From: Curtobacterium sp. MCLR17_032
GTDB taxonomy: Bacteria; Actinomycetota; Actinomycetes; Actinomycetales; Microbacteriaceae
NCBI RefSeq assembly: GCF_003234795.2
Contig: NZ_CP126268.1
Coordinates: 2,976,001 to 3,040,000 of the forward strand
Direction: 5' to 3'
Length of the DNA: 64,000 bases
Shown: one piece after another, positions 56,132-63,999 of the stretch
Position numbering within the stretch: position 1 is the first letter of the stretch
Layout of the letters: every line of letters starts with the position of its first letter
Notes under the pieces: generated by a model
What the model was told of the DNA's origin: nothing
What the model saw: only the letters and a program-made list of their open reading frames with translations
Databases searched by the model: none
Position numbers and translations under genes: made by a program

Positions 56132-57685
56132 CTACGCGGGGAGGAGCAGGCCGTCGAGCACCAGGTCGCGGAGGCGCGGCAGCAGGTCCGCGGACAGCGC
56201 CCGGTCGTCGACGCCGGTGAGCTGGGCGATCGCGCCGACGATCTGCCCGACGGTGAGCTCTCCGTCGGCCGCGCCGACGAACGCGGCGAGCGCGGTGTCG
56301 GCGTCGACCCGTCGGCCGAACCCGCCGCCCTGCACGAGCGTCATCACGGTGGGGTCGTCGTTGCCCGGCCAGTAGTGCCGTTCCTCGGTGACGTCACCGG
56401 CGACCCGGAGGTGCGCGGCGGCGAACGCGTCGTCGTCCCGTCCGGCGAGCCACGAGACCGCGTCGAGGGTGCGGGCGATGGTCGCCCCCAGGCCGGCGGG
56501 GTTGGCGCCGAGCACCTGTGGGAGGCGCTCGAAACGGCGGAGGGCGGAGGTGCCTCCCGACCGGACGACGACGTAGCCGAAGCCGACCCCGGTGACGTGC
56601 CGGTCGCGGAAGTCGTCGAGCCAGGCGTCGACCAGGTCGTCGAAGACGGGCATGCCCGGCTTCGTGCCGCCGTCGCGGATCCACGTCTCGGCGTAGGCGG
56701 GCGGGTCCTCGCGTTCCCGTTCGACCACCCACACGTCCAGGTCGGTGTCGGCGAACCAGGAGCGGACGCGCTCCAGGCCGTCGTCGCCCCACCGGTGTTC
56801 CCAGTTGCCGAGCAGCTGCGCGGTGCCGCCGGGCTCCAGGTGCTCGGCGAGACCGCGGAGGACGGTCTCGACGAGCGCGTCGCCGACCATCCCGCCGTCG
56901 CGGTACTCGTAGGCGGGGACACCCTCGCGCCGAGGGGTGATGACGAACGGCGGGTTCGAGACGATGCGGTCGAACCGCTCCCCCGCGACCGGCTCGAACA
57001 GTGAGCCGTGACGGAACTCGATGCCGTCGATGCCGTTCAGCTGCGCGTTGAACCGGGCGATGTCGAGCGCCCGTCGGGAGATGTCGGTGGCGACGACCTG
57101 GTCGGCGAAGCGTCGGGCGTGCATGGCCTGGATGCCGCACCCGGTGCCCAGGTCGAGCACCCGACGGACCGGCACGGGCAGCTGCAGGCCGCTCAGCGTG
57201 GTGGTGGCGCCGCCGATGCCCAGGACGTGCTCCTCGCTGATGGCGTGGCCGAGGGCGAGTTCGCCGAGGTCGGAGACGATCCACCAGCTGCCGGCACCCA
57301 GGTCATCGACGAACGCGTAGGGGCGGAGGTCGACCGCGGCGGCGACGGAGTCCCCGTCGATGCGGAGGACCCCGGCCGCGACCAGGGCCGGGACGCCGGC
57401 GGTCGGGAACGCGGCCTCGGCGTCGGTCCGCGGCACCGGTAGACCGAGCACGAAGAGCGTGGCGGTGGTGGACAGCGGGGTCGTCGGTCGGGCGGCCAGG
57501 GCTCGGCGGGCGGCGACCCGGACGCCACGGTGCAGGGCAGCGGCGGCCTCGGTGCCCCAGAGCGCGTCGACGCCCTCGACCGTGTACCCGGCGGTGGTCA
57601 GGTCTGCGGCGAGCGCCGAGGTGACGGCAGGCTCGGCGACGACGTCGGGCAACCGGACTGCGCTCACGCCGGTGTCGCCGCTCAC
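56132..57685 (-). CDS. HemK-like class I SAM methyltransferase with actinobacterial N- and C-domains
   Basis: A 517-residue protein. The N-domain (1-145) is a winged-helix-like region of the DUF7059 kind. The methyltransferase core has VRRVLDLGTGCGIQAMHA (SAM site) and VSNPPFVITPRR (N-P-P-F, the glutamine/adenine N-methyltransferase motif). A C-domain follows (about 365-517). Targets could be release-factor-like Gln or a base. The GTG at 57685 overlaps the ArsR stop (GTGA), so the two are co-expressed, which is an odd pairing. Confidence 0.82.
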   Translation of the reverse strand: MSGDTGVSAVRLPDVVAEPAVTSALAADLTTAGYTVEGVDALWGTEAAAALHRGVRVAARRALAARPTTPLSTTATLFVLGLPVPRTDAEAAFPTAGVPALVAAGVLRIDGDSVAAAVDLRPYAFVDDLGAGSWWIVSDLGELALGHAISEEHVLGIGGATTTLSGLQLPVPVRRVLDLGTGCGIQAMHARRFADQVVATDISRRALDIARFNAQLNGIDGIEFRHGSLFEPVAGERFDRIVSNPPFVITPRREGVPAYEYRDGGMVGDALVETVLRGLAEHLEPGGTAQLLGNWEHRWGDDGLERVRSWFADTDLDVWVVEREREDPPAYAETWIRDGGTKPGMPVFDDLVDAWLDDFRDRHVTGVGFGYVVVRSGGTSALRRFERLPQVLGANPAGLGATIARTLDAVSWLAGRDDDAFAAAHLRVAGDVTEERHYWPGNDDPTVMTLVQGGGFGRRVDADTALAAFVGAADGELTVGQIVGAIAQLTGVDDRALSADLLPRLRDLVLDGLLLPA

Positions 57686-58065
57686 GCCAGGGCCTCGGCG
57701 CGGACCAGGCCGGCGGGCACCTGCCAGTCGAGGACCAGGTCGAGCAGGCCCGGGAACCGCTGCTGGACCTCGTCGGTCCGGACTCGGCTGACGCGGGTCA
57801 GCCCTTCGAGGTGCTGCTCGAGCAACCCGGCTTCGCGGAGCACCCGGAAGTGGTGCGTCAGCGTCGACTTCGGCCGGTCGATGCCGACCCAGCCGCAGGA
57901 GCGCTCCTCGCCGGCACCGTCGACCAGGTACCGGTGCAGGATCGACAGCCGGATCGGGTCGGACAGGGCGTCCAGGACGACCGGCAGGTCCATCTCGGCC
58001 GGCGTCGGCTGCGGAAGCGGGGTGTGCTGCGGGAGTGGTGCGGCTTCGTCGGTGCGCTCGGGCAT
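57682..58065 (-). CDS. ArsR-family (winged helix) repressor
   Basis: A 127-residue regulator. DALSDPIRLSILHRYL and GIDRPKSTLTHHFRVLREAGLL form the ArsR-type helix-turn-helix with wing. The metal-binding ELCVC motif is absent, so it probably senses another ligand or redox state. The gene diverges from an MFS transporter; two matching palindromes lie between them. Confidence 0.83.
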   Translation of the reverse strand: MPERTDEAAPLPQHTPLPQPTPAEMDLPVVLDALSDPIRLSILHRYLVDGAGEERSCGWVGIDRPKSTLTHHFRVLREAGLLEQHLEGLTRVSRVRTDEVQQRFPGLLDLVLDWQVPAGLVRAEALA

Positions 58066-58094
58066 GCACGGACGGTACCACTCCGCACCGACTA

Positions 58095-58112
58095 GTACGA
58101 CTTGCGTCGTAC
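58095..58112. promoter_or_regulatory. Operator 1 for the ArsR-type repressor
   Basis: GTACGACTTGCGTCGTAC: perfect seven-base arms. Its centre is 30 bases from operator 2. Confidence 0.65.
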
Positions 58113-58124
58113 AGCGCGAGTACG

Positions 58125-58142
58125 GTACGAATGCAGTCGTAC
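58125..58142. promoter_or_regulatory. Operator 2 for the ArsR-type repressor
   Basis: GTACGAATGCAGTCGTAC: six-base arms matching operator 1. It lies 16 bases before the MFS start, where a bound repressor would block transcription. Confidence 0.65.
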
Positions 58143-58158
58143 TACGAAAGGGACGGCC

Positions 58159-59403
58159 ATGCAGTCACCACGTTCCGTCGCAGGGTTCTGGATCCTCGCG
58201 GCGATGCTCCTCGTCTCGGTCGCCTCGTCGGCCGTGCCGTCACCGATCTACCCGGTCTACGCGGCGGAGTGGCACCTCACGCCGCTGATGCTCACCGCGG
58301 TGTTCGCGATCTACGTCGCCGGGCTCCTGCTCAGCCTGCTCATCGCGGGTCGGCTGTCGGACCACGTCGGCCGGAAGCCCGTCCTGGTCGTCGGCGGCCT
58401 CGGCGTCGCCGTGTCGCTCGGGCTGTTCGCCGTCGCCGACGGACTCGGCGCGCTCATCGTCGACCGCATCGTGCAGGGCGTCTCGGTCGGGCTGCTCATC
58501 GGCGCCCTCGGAGCGGCGCTCATCGACAACTCGCTCGAGCGGCACCCCGCGCTCGCGGGTGTCCTCAACGGCGTCATCCCGCCGATCGCCCTCGCCACCG
58601 GTGCCCTGTCGAGCGGGGCACTGGTCGAGTGGGGTCCCGCGCCGGAGCAGCTCGTCTACCTGCTGTTCGGCACGCTCCTCGTGCTGCTCGTCGTCGCACT
58701 CGTGGTCGTCCCCGAGCAGGTCGTCGCTCGACCCGGGGCGCTGCGGTCACTCCGTCCGACGGTGTCGGTGCCACGGGCCTCCCGGCGGCTGTTCCGCAGC
58801 GTCGCCGGGTCGCTCGTGTCCAGCTGGGCGCTCGGCGGACTGTTCCTGTCGCTCGTGCCCTCCGCCCTCGGCGCGGTCTTCGGCATCCACAACCACTTCG
58901 CCGCCGGCGCCCTGATCGCCGTCGTCACCGGCGTCGGCGCCCTGACCGGCCTGGCGATCCAGCGCGTCGACACCCGCAAGGCGGTCCTGCTCGGCCTCGT
59001 CGCGCTCGTCCTCGGACCGATCGTCACCGTCACCTTCGTGGTCATGCCGTCGCTGCCCGGACTGGTCGTCGGCAGCGCGATCGCCGGTGTCGGGTTCGGC
59101 GCGGGCTTCCAGGCGCCGCTCCGGATGCTCCTCGCCACCGCGGCACCCACCCACCGTGCCGGACTGCTGTCGACGATCTACGTGGTCAGCTACCTGGCTT
59201 TCGGCGTGCCGAGCGTCATCGGCGGGTTCCTCGAGCCGGCGCTCGGCCTGGTGCCGGTGCTCGCCGGCTACGGGGCGTTCATCGTCCTCGCGGCGCTCGT
59301 CGCCCTCGTCCTGCAGGTCACGTCGAAGGACGCGGCCGAGGTGGAAGAGGCCGCAGCCGACGAGGTCGAACGCACCGCGACCGGATCGGTCCGCACGGTC
59401 TGA
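58159..59403 (+). CDS. MFS transporter under ArsR control
   Basis: A 414-residue transporter with about twelve hydrophobic segments. The motif A loop is AGRLSDHVGRKPVLVVG after helix 2, and helix 4 has VDRIVQGVSVG. It is preceded by AAAGGGA. The tail is Glu/Ala-rich. The divergent ArsR gene and the two operators suggest that its substrate, or a related stress compound, induces it. Substrate unknown. Confidence 0.83.
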   Translation: MQSPRSVAGFWILAAMLLVSVASSAVPSPIYPVYAAEWHLTPLMLTAVFAIYVAGLLLSLLIAGRLSDHVGRKPVLVVGGLGVAVSLGLFAVADGLGALIVDRIVQGVSVGLLIGALGAALIDNSLERHPALAGVLNGVIPPIALATGALSSGALVEWGPAPEQLVYLLFGTLLVLLVVALVVVPEQVVARPGALRSLRPTVSVPRASRRLFRSVAGSLVSSWALGGLFLSLVPSALGAVFGIHNHFAAGALIAVVTGVGALTGLAIQRVDTRKAVLLGLVALVLGPIVTVTFVVMPSLPGLVVGSAIAGVGFGAGFQAPLRMLLATAAPTHRAGLLSTIYVVSYLAFGVPSVIGGFLEPALGLVPVLAGYGAFIVLAALVALVLQVTSKDAAEVEEAAADEVERTATGSVRTV

Positions 59404-59450
59404 CGCGCAGCGAGCGGCGGAGCAGACTGCGGGCGGCCCCGAGCGCCGCT

Positions 59451-59510
59451 CAGTGCCCGGTCCGCGCGGTCAGTGCCCGGCCCGTGCGGTCAGTGCCCGG
59501 TCCGCGCGGT
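59451..59510. repeat. Three tandem 20-bp units
   Basis: Three copies of CAGTGCCCGGTCCGCGCGGT (the middle one with two changes). The stop codon of the PGPGW gene lies at the edge of the third unit, so loss or gain of a unit would not change the coding sequence much. Confidence 0.82.
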
Positions 59511-59939
59511 CTGGCCGCGCGGGCGCTGCACCCCGACGTTCCGGTGCGCCTCGGCGTGCGCGGCGTCGACGTCCGCCTTGCCCTTGTCCGCCGCAGCCCG
59601 CATCCGCTTCGACGGCGCGTGGTGCTTCGCCCAGTCCCAGAACCGGTGCAGCTTCGCCCGCAGCCAGGTGATGATGCGGTGGAAGAAGTGGAACTCGCTC
59701 GCCAGGACCGTCAGACCGACGAAGACGACGAGCCAGCCCGGACCGGGCAGCGGCACGAGGATCAGCCCGATCACGACGATGAGGCCGCCGACGATCCCGA
59801 CCAGGACCTTGTAGAAGAGGTGCACGTGCGGTCGGGCGTGGATCCAGGTGCGCAGGTCACGGAACCACTGGAAGCGCTGCCGACCGGATGACGCGTCGGG
59901 AGCAGCACTCCGGGGAGGCTCAGTCGGGTCGCCGTGCAT
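59490..59939 (-). CDS. PGPGW (TIGR02611-type) membrane protein
   Basis: A 149-residue protein. Two helices (about 43-62 and 67-85) enclose VPLPGPGW, the signature of this actinobacterial family. EFHFFHRIITWLRAKLHRFWDWAKHH follows the second helix as a basic amphipathic segment. The tail (about 110-149) is polar and ends in the 20-bp repeat. Function unknown. Confidence 0.8.
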   Translation of the reverse strand: MHGDPTEPPRSAAPDASSGRQRFQWFRDLRTWIHARPHVHLFYKVLVGIVGGLIVVIGLILVPLPGPGWLVVFVGLTVLASEFHFFHRIITWLRAKLHRFWDWAKHHAPSKRMRAAADKGKADVDAAHAEAHRNVGVQRPRGQTARTGH

Positions 59940-60077
59940 GTCCGCACGCTAGGGCGCGCGGCTGGGAAACCGCGGCGGATCGGGTCCGTGTGTGGTGGGG
60001 ACGCTGCGGGGTGGGGACCGCGCACCGCGACGTGCGTGCAGGGGTCTGCCGCGCCTCCCGTCCGGCCGGGAGGCCCG

Positions 60078-60413
60078 TCACGCGTGCGCGACGCACGTCG
60101 CCGCCCACGGGACCGCGGCCAGGCGCGCCTGCGGGATCGGCTCCCCACCCACCGCGCAGCGGCCGTAGGTCCCGGCGTCGAGGCGCCCGAGGGCCGCGTC
60201 GACCTGCTCGACGCGGCGGCGGGCGTCGTCCCGCACCGCGCCGAGCGAGCTGCGTTCCCAGGCCAGGGTCGAGCCCTCCGGGTCGTGCTCGTCGTCGGTG
60301 TTCGCGCCGTCCCGCGCATCACTGACGTCCAGCATGCTGCGCTCGACGTCGACCAGCAGCTTCGTCGCACGGGTCCGTTCGGTCAGCAGGGTGGTCCGCG
60401 GATCGAAGTCCAT
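60078..60413 (-). CDS. DksA/TraR-like protein with a degenerate zinc finger
   Basis: A 111-residue protein with the helical hairpin (about 5-80, containing STLAWERSSLGAVRDDARRRVEQVDAAL) and the C-terminal YGRCAVGGEPIPQARLAAVPWAATC typical of DksA/TraR proteins. The usual Cys-x2-Cys...Cys-x2-Cys is reduced to Cys-x2-Gly and Cys-x2-His, so zinc binding may be lost or altered. Cysteine-poor DksA variants exist and still bind RNA polymerase. The ATG at 60413 starts it. Confidence 0.72.
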   Translation of the reverse strand: MDFDPRTTLLTERTRATKLLVDVERSMLDVSDARDGANTDDEHDPEGSTLAWERSSLGAVRDDARRRVEQVDAALGRLDAGTYGRCAVGGEPIPQARLAAVPWAATCVAHA

Positions 60414-60462
60414 GTCCTCGACCGTAGTCCGCCGGAATGCCCGCCCAGCCGAATGCGTTCGC

Positions 60463-61494
60463 ATGCACATGACGAAGATCGGGTTCCTCTCCTTCGGGCA
60501 CTGGCGTGACGTGCCCGGCTCCCGGGTGCGCAGCGCGCGCGAGTCCCTCGTGCAGGCGATCGACCTCGCCGTCGCGGCGGAAGAAGTGGGTGTCGACGGC
60601 GCGTACTTCCGCGTGCACCACTTCGCACCGCAGCAGGCCGCGCCCTTCCCGCTGCTGTCCGCGATCGCCGCCCGGACCAGCCGCATCGAGATCGGCACGG
60701 GCGTGATCGACATGCGCTACGAGAACCCGCTGTACATGGCGGAGGAGGCCGCGGCCACCGACCTCATCTCCGGCGGCCGACTGCAGCTCGGCGTGAGCCG
60801 GGGATCACCCGAGACCGCCCTCGCCGGCTACCGCTCGTTCGGCTACGTGCCCGAGTCCGACGACGAGAACGGCGCCGACCTGGCGCGTGACCACACCGCG
60901 GTCTTCCGGCGGGCGATCGCCGGCGAGCCGATGGCGAACGCGAACCCGCAGATGACCGGTGCGGTCGGCTCGCTCGCGATCACGCCGCAGTCCGACACCC
61001 TGGCCGAGCGCATCTGGTGGGGTGCCGGCACGCGGGCCACCGCCGAGTGGACGGCCGAGCAGGGCATGAACCTGATGTCGTCGACCCTGCTCACCGAGGA
61101 CACCGGCGTGCCCTTCGACCAGCTGCAGGCGGAGCAGATCGAACGTTTCCGCAGTACCTGGCGCGAGATGGGCTGGGAGCGCGAGCCCCGCGTCAGCGTG
61201 AGCCGCAGCATCATCCCGATCATCGACGACGAGTCGCGCCACTACTTCGGCGTCCGCGCGCAGGTCGAGGGACAGGACCAGGTCGGACACCTCGACGGCG
61301 GTCTCGCCCGGTTCGGTCGGTCGTACATCGGCGAGCCGGAACAGCTCGTCGCGGAACTCGCCGCCGACCAGGCGGTCCGCGACGCCGACACCGTCCTGGT
61401 GACCGTGCCGAACCAATTGGGTGTTGATTTTTGTGTAAGAATGCTGACCTCGATCGTTCGTGACATCGCGCCCGCGTTGGGTGCGCGCGTCTGA
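60463..61494 (+). CDS. LLM-class flavin-dependent monooxygenase
   Basis: A 343-residue luciferase-like protein with KIGFLSFGHW, DGAYFRVHHFAPQ, GTGVIDMRYENPLYMAEE, LISGGRLQLGVSRGSPE and RIWWGAGTRAT. It is a paralogue of the gene at 52987. The final 28 codons begin with an A+T-rich stretch with rare codons (GTA, AGA) unlike the rest of the gene, although the protein (PNQLGVDFCVRMLTSIVRDIAPALG) still fits the family end. The ATG at 60463 or one two codons later is the start. The gene may have had its 3' end rebuilt by an integrated element. Confidence 0.85.
   Translation: MHMTKIGFLSFGHWRDVPGSRVRSARESLVQAIDLAVAAEEVGVDGAYFRVHHFAPQQAAPFPLLSAIAARTSRIEIGTGVIDMRYENPLYMAEEAAATDLISGGRLQLGVSRGSPETALAGYRSFGYVPESDDENGADLARDHTAVFRRAIAGEPMANANPQMTGAVGSLAITPQSDTLAERIWWGAGTRATAEWTAEQGMNLMSSTLLTEDTGVPFDQLQAEQIERFRSTWREMGWEREPRVSVSRSIIPIIDDESRHYFGVRAQVEGQDQVGHLDGGLARFGRSYIGEPEQLVAELAADQAVRDADTVLVTVPNQLGVDFCVRMLTSIVRDIAPALGARV
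61411..61445. other. Candidate element junction (attachment-site half) in the 3' end of a gene
   Basis: AACCAATTGGGTGTTGATTT and the next 15 bases are A+T-rich inside a very GC-rich gene. Downstream DNA stays less GC-rich to the window end. Elements that integrate into the 3' end of genes often rebuild the reading frame in this way. The partner copy would lie outside this window. Confidence 0.4.
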
Positions 61495-61653
61495 GCGTCG
61501 ACCTGAGACAGCCTTCGCGCCTCGCCGTGCGCTCCATCGATCATTCGATCCTGGGCGCAGGAGCGGGCACACACGACCAGAAGCGGCGGCACTCGCCGCG
61601 GACGCTGCTCGCCTCCGACCGAGAGCTCGGATAGGAACGCACTAGGAACGGAC

Positions 61654-61684
61654 AAGGGCCGGGACTCATCGAGTCCCGGCCCTT
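61654..61684. terminator. Terminator at the element edge
   Basis: AAGGGCCGGGACTC and GAGTCCCGGCCCTT pair perfectly (14 bp) around ATC. It would stop transcripts from the monooxygenase gene before the element. Confidence 0.8.
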
Positions 61685-61831
61685 CCGCGTAGCTGCCTGC
61701 CTAAGCGCCGCTCGCTGAATGCGCGAGTCATCGCGCGCCGAAGCGCTACCTGCGACACAGAGGGGCAGCTACGGCCAGTCCAAGGGGCGTCTAAGCGCGA
61801 CACGCCCGGGATGACCCATCCCGCCGGACGA

Positions 61832-61845
61832 AAACTTAAAAGTTT
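61832..61845. promoter_or_regulatory. Candidate operator of the element
   Basis: AAACTTAAAAGTTT, six-base arms, about 110 bases before the gene at 61955. Its base composition differs sharply from the host DNA. Confidence 0.35.
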
Positions 61846-61954
61846 ATGCGGCGGCGGCACACGAACCGCGCCGTTGAGCCGATCCGGGACCGATTTCCCA
61901 GTGTGCATTCGACCCGCACGAATCGCGCTTGCAGCGCCCTATTCGGAGCTCGTA

Positions 61955-62383
61955 ATGTCTTTCTTGTCAGCCACTACGGAAGACAGAAACAAAACATCAA
62001 AGGCAGCCCTTGAATGGGCAGACAGAAAGAAGAGAACGATGATTGCACTGCTCGACTCCATTCCCGCCGACGAGGTTTCCACCGGCAAGAAGAGCAATGA
62101 GTACCTGACCGATGAGGCGATCACTCTGGCCTTCGACAACCCGCGAAAGATCGTTCCTCTCGCCGAGGGCAAGCTCGTGGACAAGGCCTACCTGGGCGCA
62201 CTTGAGCTCCAGGCGTTGAAGATCGATTCTCGGCTCGAAGTCGGCTTCCAGCTCGTGAAGAAGGGCTCGCTCAAGACCGAAAGTGGCAAGACGAGCTACT
62301 ACTACAAGGGCCGCGTTTTCCTGACCTTCGCGCAGAAGGAGAAGAAGGCGAAGAAGGTCAAGAAGGCCCAGGAACAGGCCTAG
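61955..62383 (+). CDS. Element protein with Lys-rich tail, unknown
   Basis: A 142-residue cytoplasmic protein starting MSFLSATTEDRNKTSKAALE. The middle (about 60-125) is a beta-rich stretch with LEVGFQLVKKGSLKTES; the end KEKKAKKVKKAQEQA is very basic and suggests nucleic-acid contact. GGAG precedes the ATG at 61955. Codon use is less GC-rich than in the genes to the left. No family recognised. A terminator follows at 62404-62436. Confidence 0.65.
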   Translation: MSFLSATTEDRNKTSKAALEWADRKKRTMIALLDSIPADEVSTGKKSNEYLTDEAITLAFDNPRKIVPLAEGKLVDKAYLGALELQALKIDSRLEVGFQLVKKGSLKTESGKTSYYYKGRVFLTFAQKEKKAKKVKKAQEQA

Positions 62384-62403
62384 GACTGAACCAGAAGAAC
62401 CCG

Positions 62404-62436
62404 AGGGGCCGCTACCCGCTTCGAGTAGCGGCCCCT
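62404..62436. terminator. Terminator
   Basis: AGGGGCCGCTAC and GTAGCGGCCCCT pair perfectly around a nine-base loop, 21 bases after the preceding stop. Confidence 0.82.
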
Positions 62437-62461
62437 CCCCTACCTACAGATTGGAGCGCAC

Positions 62462-62707
62462 ATGAGCAAGACGGACAGAAACCCGCCGCAGCCAAGGCGC
62501 ACACTGCTCCTAGACGAGATGATCGACTACCTCGCACACCAGCGCGCTGAGTCTCGGAGAAGGAATGAGGAGCACCGCTACGCCGAGTTCCATCTTGTCA
62601 CCGGCGTACAGACAAGCATGGCTAGGAGCATCTGGTTCCCGAACCTAGGTGCCGTGCCCAGCGACACCGTGCTCACAGCCCTGAGGGCGGTTCCCGCCGA
62701 CCTCTGA
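62462..62707 (+). CDS. Small element protein, unknown
   Basis: An 81-residue basic protein (TLLLDEMIDYLAHQRAESRRR near the start), all soluble. GGAG lies six bases before the ATG. It has its own terminator at 62713-62753. It may be a small DNA-binding or accessory protein of the element; no family recognised. Confidence 0.5.
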   Translation: MSKTDRNPPQPRRTLLLDEMIDYLAHQRAESRRRNEEHRYAEFHLVTGVQTSMARSIWFPNLGAVPSDTVLTALRAVPADL

Positions 62708-62712
62708 TGAAC

Positions 62713-62753
62713 ACACAAGCAGCCCCCGGCCGATGGTCGAGGGCTCCTTGTGT
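62713..62753. terminator. Terminator
   Basis: ACACAAG and CTTGTGT form the base of a stem that continues with AGCCC/GGGCT, one bulge each side. It begins five bases after the previous stop. Confidence 0.7.
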
Positions 62754-62822
62754 TGGTGCAGAGCACGGAACAACGACGCCCCCGGATCAGGTTCCGAAGG
62801 CATTGCGGTTCGTACTCGAAGG

Positions 62823-63071
62823 TCAGTTGCCCTCCTTCTTGAGCAGGTCGATGCGGTCGGCCAGCTCGTTGATGACCTTGAGAGCGGAGTCACGCTTCGC
62901 GACGGCCTCTTCCTTGGAGGCGGCGTAGAAGGGCCGGCTGCGGTTCGCGTCGTCCACGAGGCCACCGACCTCGTGCTTCAGGCGAGCGAAGGTCCGGGTC
63001 ACGATGGTGCGGTCGAACTTCTCGTCGGCCTTCGAAGCGGTGGTGGTCTGGGTGCTGGTGGTGTTCGCCAT
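62823..63071 (-). CDS. Small helical element protein, unknown
   Basis: An 82-residue protein with a Ser/Thr N-tail (MANTTSTQTTTASKADEKFD) and a helical remainder (FARLKHEVGGLVDDANRSRP, then ELADRIDLLKKEGN) that could be a coiled coil. AAAGG precedes the ATG at 63071. A promoter matching TTGACA-17-ATGATT lies at 63112-63140. No family recognised. Confidence 0.6.
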   Translation of the reverse strand: MANTTSTQTTTASKADEKFDRTIVTRTFARLKHEVGGLVDDANRSRPFYAASKEEAVAKRDSALKVINELADRIDLLKKEGN

Positions 63072-63111
63072 GGTGATTGCCTTTCGAGCGGATTGGAAGT
63101 GGTGTTGCGGC

Positions 63112-63140
63112 AATCATGAATGGACTAGTAGACCTGTCAA
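63112..63140 (-). promoter_or_regulatory. Sigma-70-like promoter
   Basis: On the minus strand TTGACA (63140-63135) is followed after 17 bases by ATGATT (63117-63112), 40 bases before the start at 63071. The consensus -35 is rare in DNA this GC-rich. Confidence 0.5.
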
Positions 63141-63360
63141 CTCCTCCGGCGTGTCCATGGCTCGGATACCGCTTTTCCTGACCGTGCTCCTCGGACTGAA
63201 ACTGCCTTCTGAGCGCGCAGGCTACAGCCCCGATGTCATCGTCCCTCTGGGCTGTCCTTCTCGCTCCTAGGGGCAACCTTCTGCCAGCCACGGTGTTTCC
63301 GCATGACGATGCGGGAGGCTGCCATTTCTTCGGGAGGTTGACCATCTGCGAGCACGAAGA
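63141..63360. other. Region between the two minus-strand element genes
   Basis: No gene with a ribosome site on either strand. A minus-strand frame beginning MVNLPKKWQPPASS at 63345 is open but reads through the promoter of the next gene and looks accidental. Confidence 0.4.
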
Positions 63361-63396
63361 AGGGCGGCGATCAAGCCGAAGCCGGATCGCCGCCCT
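63361..63396. terminator. Terminator of the FtsK-like gene
   Basis: AGGGCGGCGATC and GATCGCCGCCCT pair perfectly around a 12-base loop, 19 bases beyond the FtsK-like stop on the minus strand. Confidence 0.82.
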
Positions 63397-63414
63397 GATG
63401 GTTCCTACCGAGAG

Positions 63415-63999
63415 TCAGATCTGCCTATTCGCCCTGCTGCTCTTCTCGTACTCTTGGAGTGCCAGGGTGAACTCGTCCGCCGAACTTGTGGGAACCTCCT
63501 GCACTTCGAAGCCACCGTCATCCTCGGGATCGTCGTCCGCATTGGAATCACCGTTGGCTCCACCCTCGGCCAGTTCGTCGGCGGTCGGGCCGAGTCCGTA
63601 GTCCTTGGGATCGAAGACCGGAGTCTTCTCGTTGAACACTCCGAGGTCGGCACCCGGCTCCATGAACTCCCGGGCAAGGGCGATGATGTCCTTGTCGCTC
63701 AGGTAGCCGAAGCGGACGCGAACCACGCCGGAGGCCGTCGAGACATAGCCGATACCAGCGGTCTTGTAGCCGTTGGCCTTGTTACTCGGTCCGATCTTAG
63801 TCTTCGGGTCGAACCCCAAATCGAGAGCGTCCTCTCCCAGGAACTCCTTGGTCCAGTAGTCGCTCGCCTTGTGCTTGAGTACGATTGCGTTGGGCACATT
63901 GTCGCGGACATCTCCGAAGACTTCCTTGGTTGCGACCTGAGTTGCCAGGATCACATACACGCCGAAGCTTCGACCGGTGGCGAGGATCTGATCCAGCGT
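63415..63999 (-). CDS. FtsK/SpoIIIE-type DNA translocase, C-terminal part (partial)
   Basis: The last 194 residues are in the window; the start is beyond 64000. The visible part begins TLDQILATGRSFGVYVILATQV, the FtsK/SpoIIIE RecA-fold strand pattern near motif B, then FGDVRDNVPNAIVLKH. An acidic tail (DADDDPEDDGGFEVQE) follows. The closest match in style is TraSA/TraB of actinomycete integrative and conjugative elements, which moves double-stranded DNA between cells. Chromosomal FtsK is less likely because the gamma domain is missing. Confidence 0.75.
   Translation of the reverse strand, partial: TLDQILATGRSFGVYVILATQVATKEVFGDVRDNVPNAIVLKHKASDYWTKEFLGEDALDLGFDPKTKIGPSNKANGYKTAGIGYVSTASGVVRVRFGYLSDKDIIALAREFMEPGADLGVFNEKTPVFDPKDYGLGPTADELAEGGANGDSNADDDPEDDGGFEVQEVPTSSADEFTLALQEYEKSSRANRQI

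Larger units (their letters stand above)
61495..61954. other. Element-side intergenic region
   Basis: A 460-base gap with no credible gene. It has a strong terminator at 61654-61684 and a 14-base palindrome AAACTTAAAAGTTT at 61832-61845 in an A-rich patch before the first element gene, perhaps a repressor site. Small ORFs on both strands lack ribosome sites. Confidence 0.45.

Noticed and set aside
61460-61645. A possible integrase fragment just after the monooxygenase gene
   Set aside because: Translations on both strands lack the Arg-His-Arg-Tyr pattern of tyrosine recombinases and the catalytic region of serine recombinases.
62890-63345. A 151-residue minus-strand frame beginning MVNLPKKWQPPASS
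   Set aside because: It overlaps the well-supported gene at 62823-63071 and its consensus promoter in another frame and has no ribosome site.
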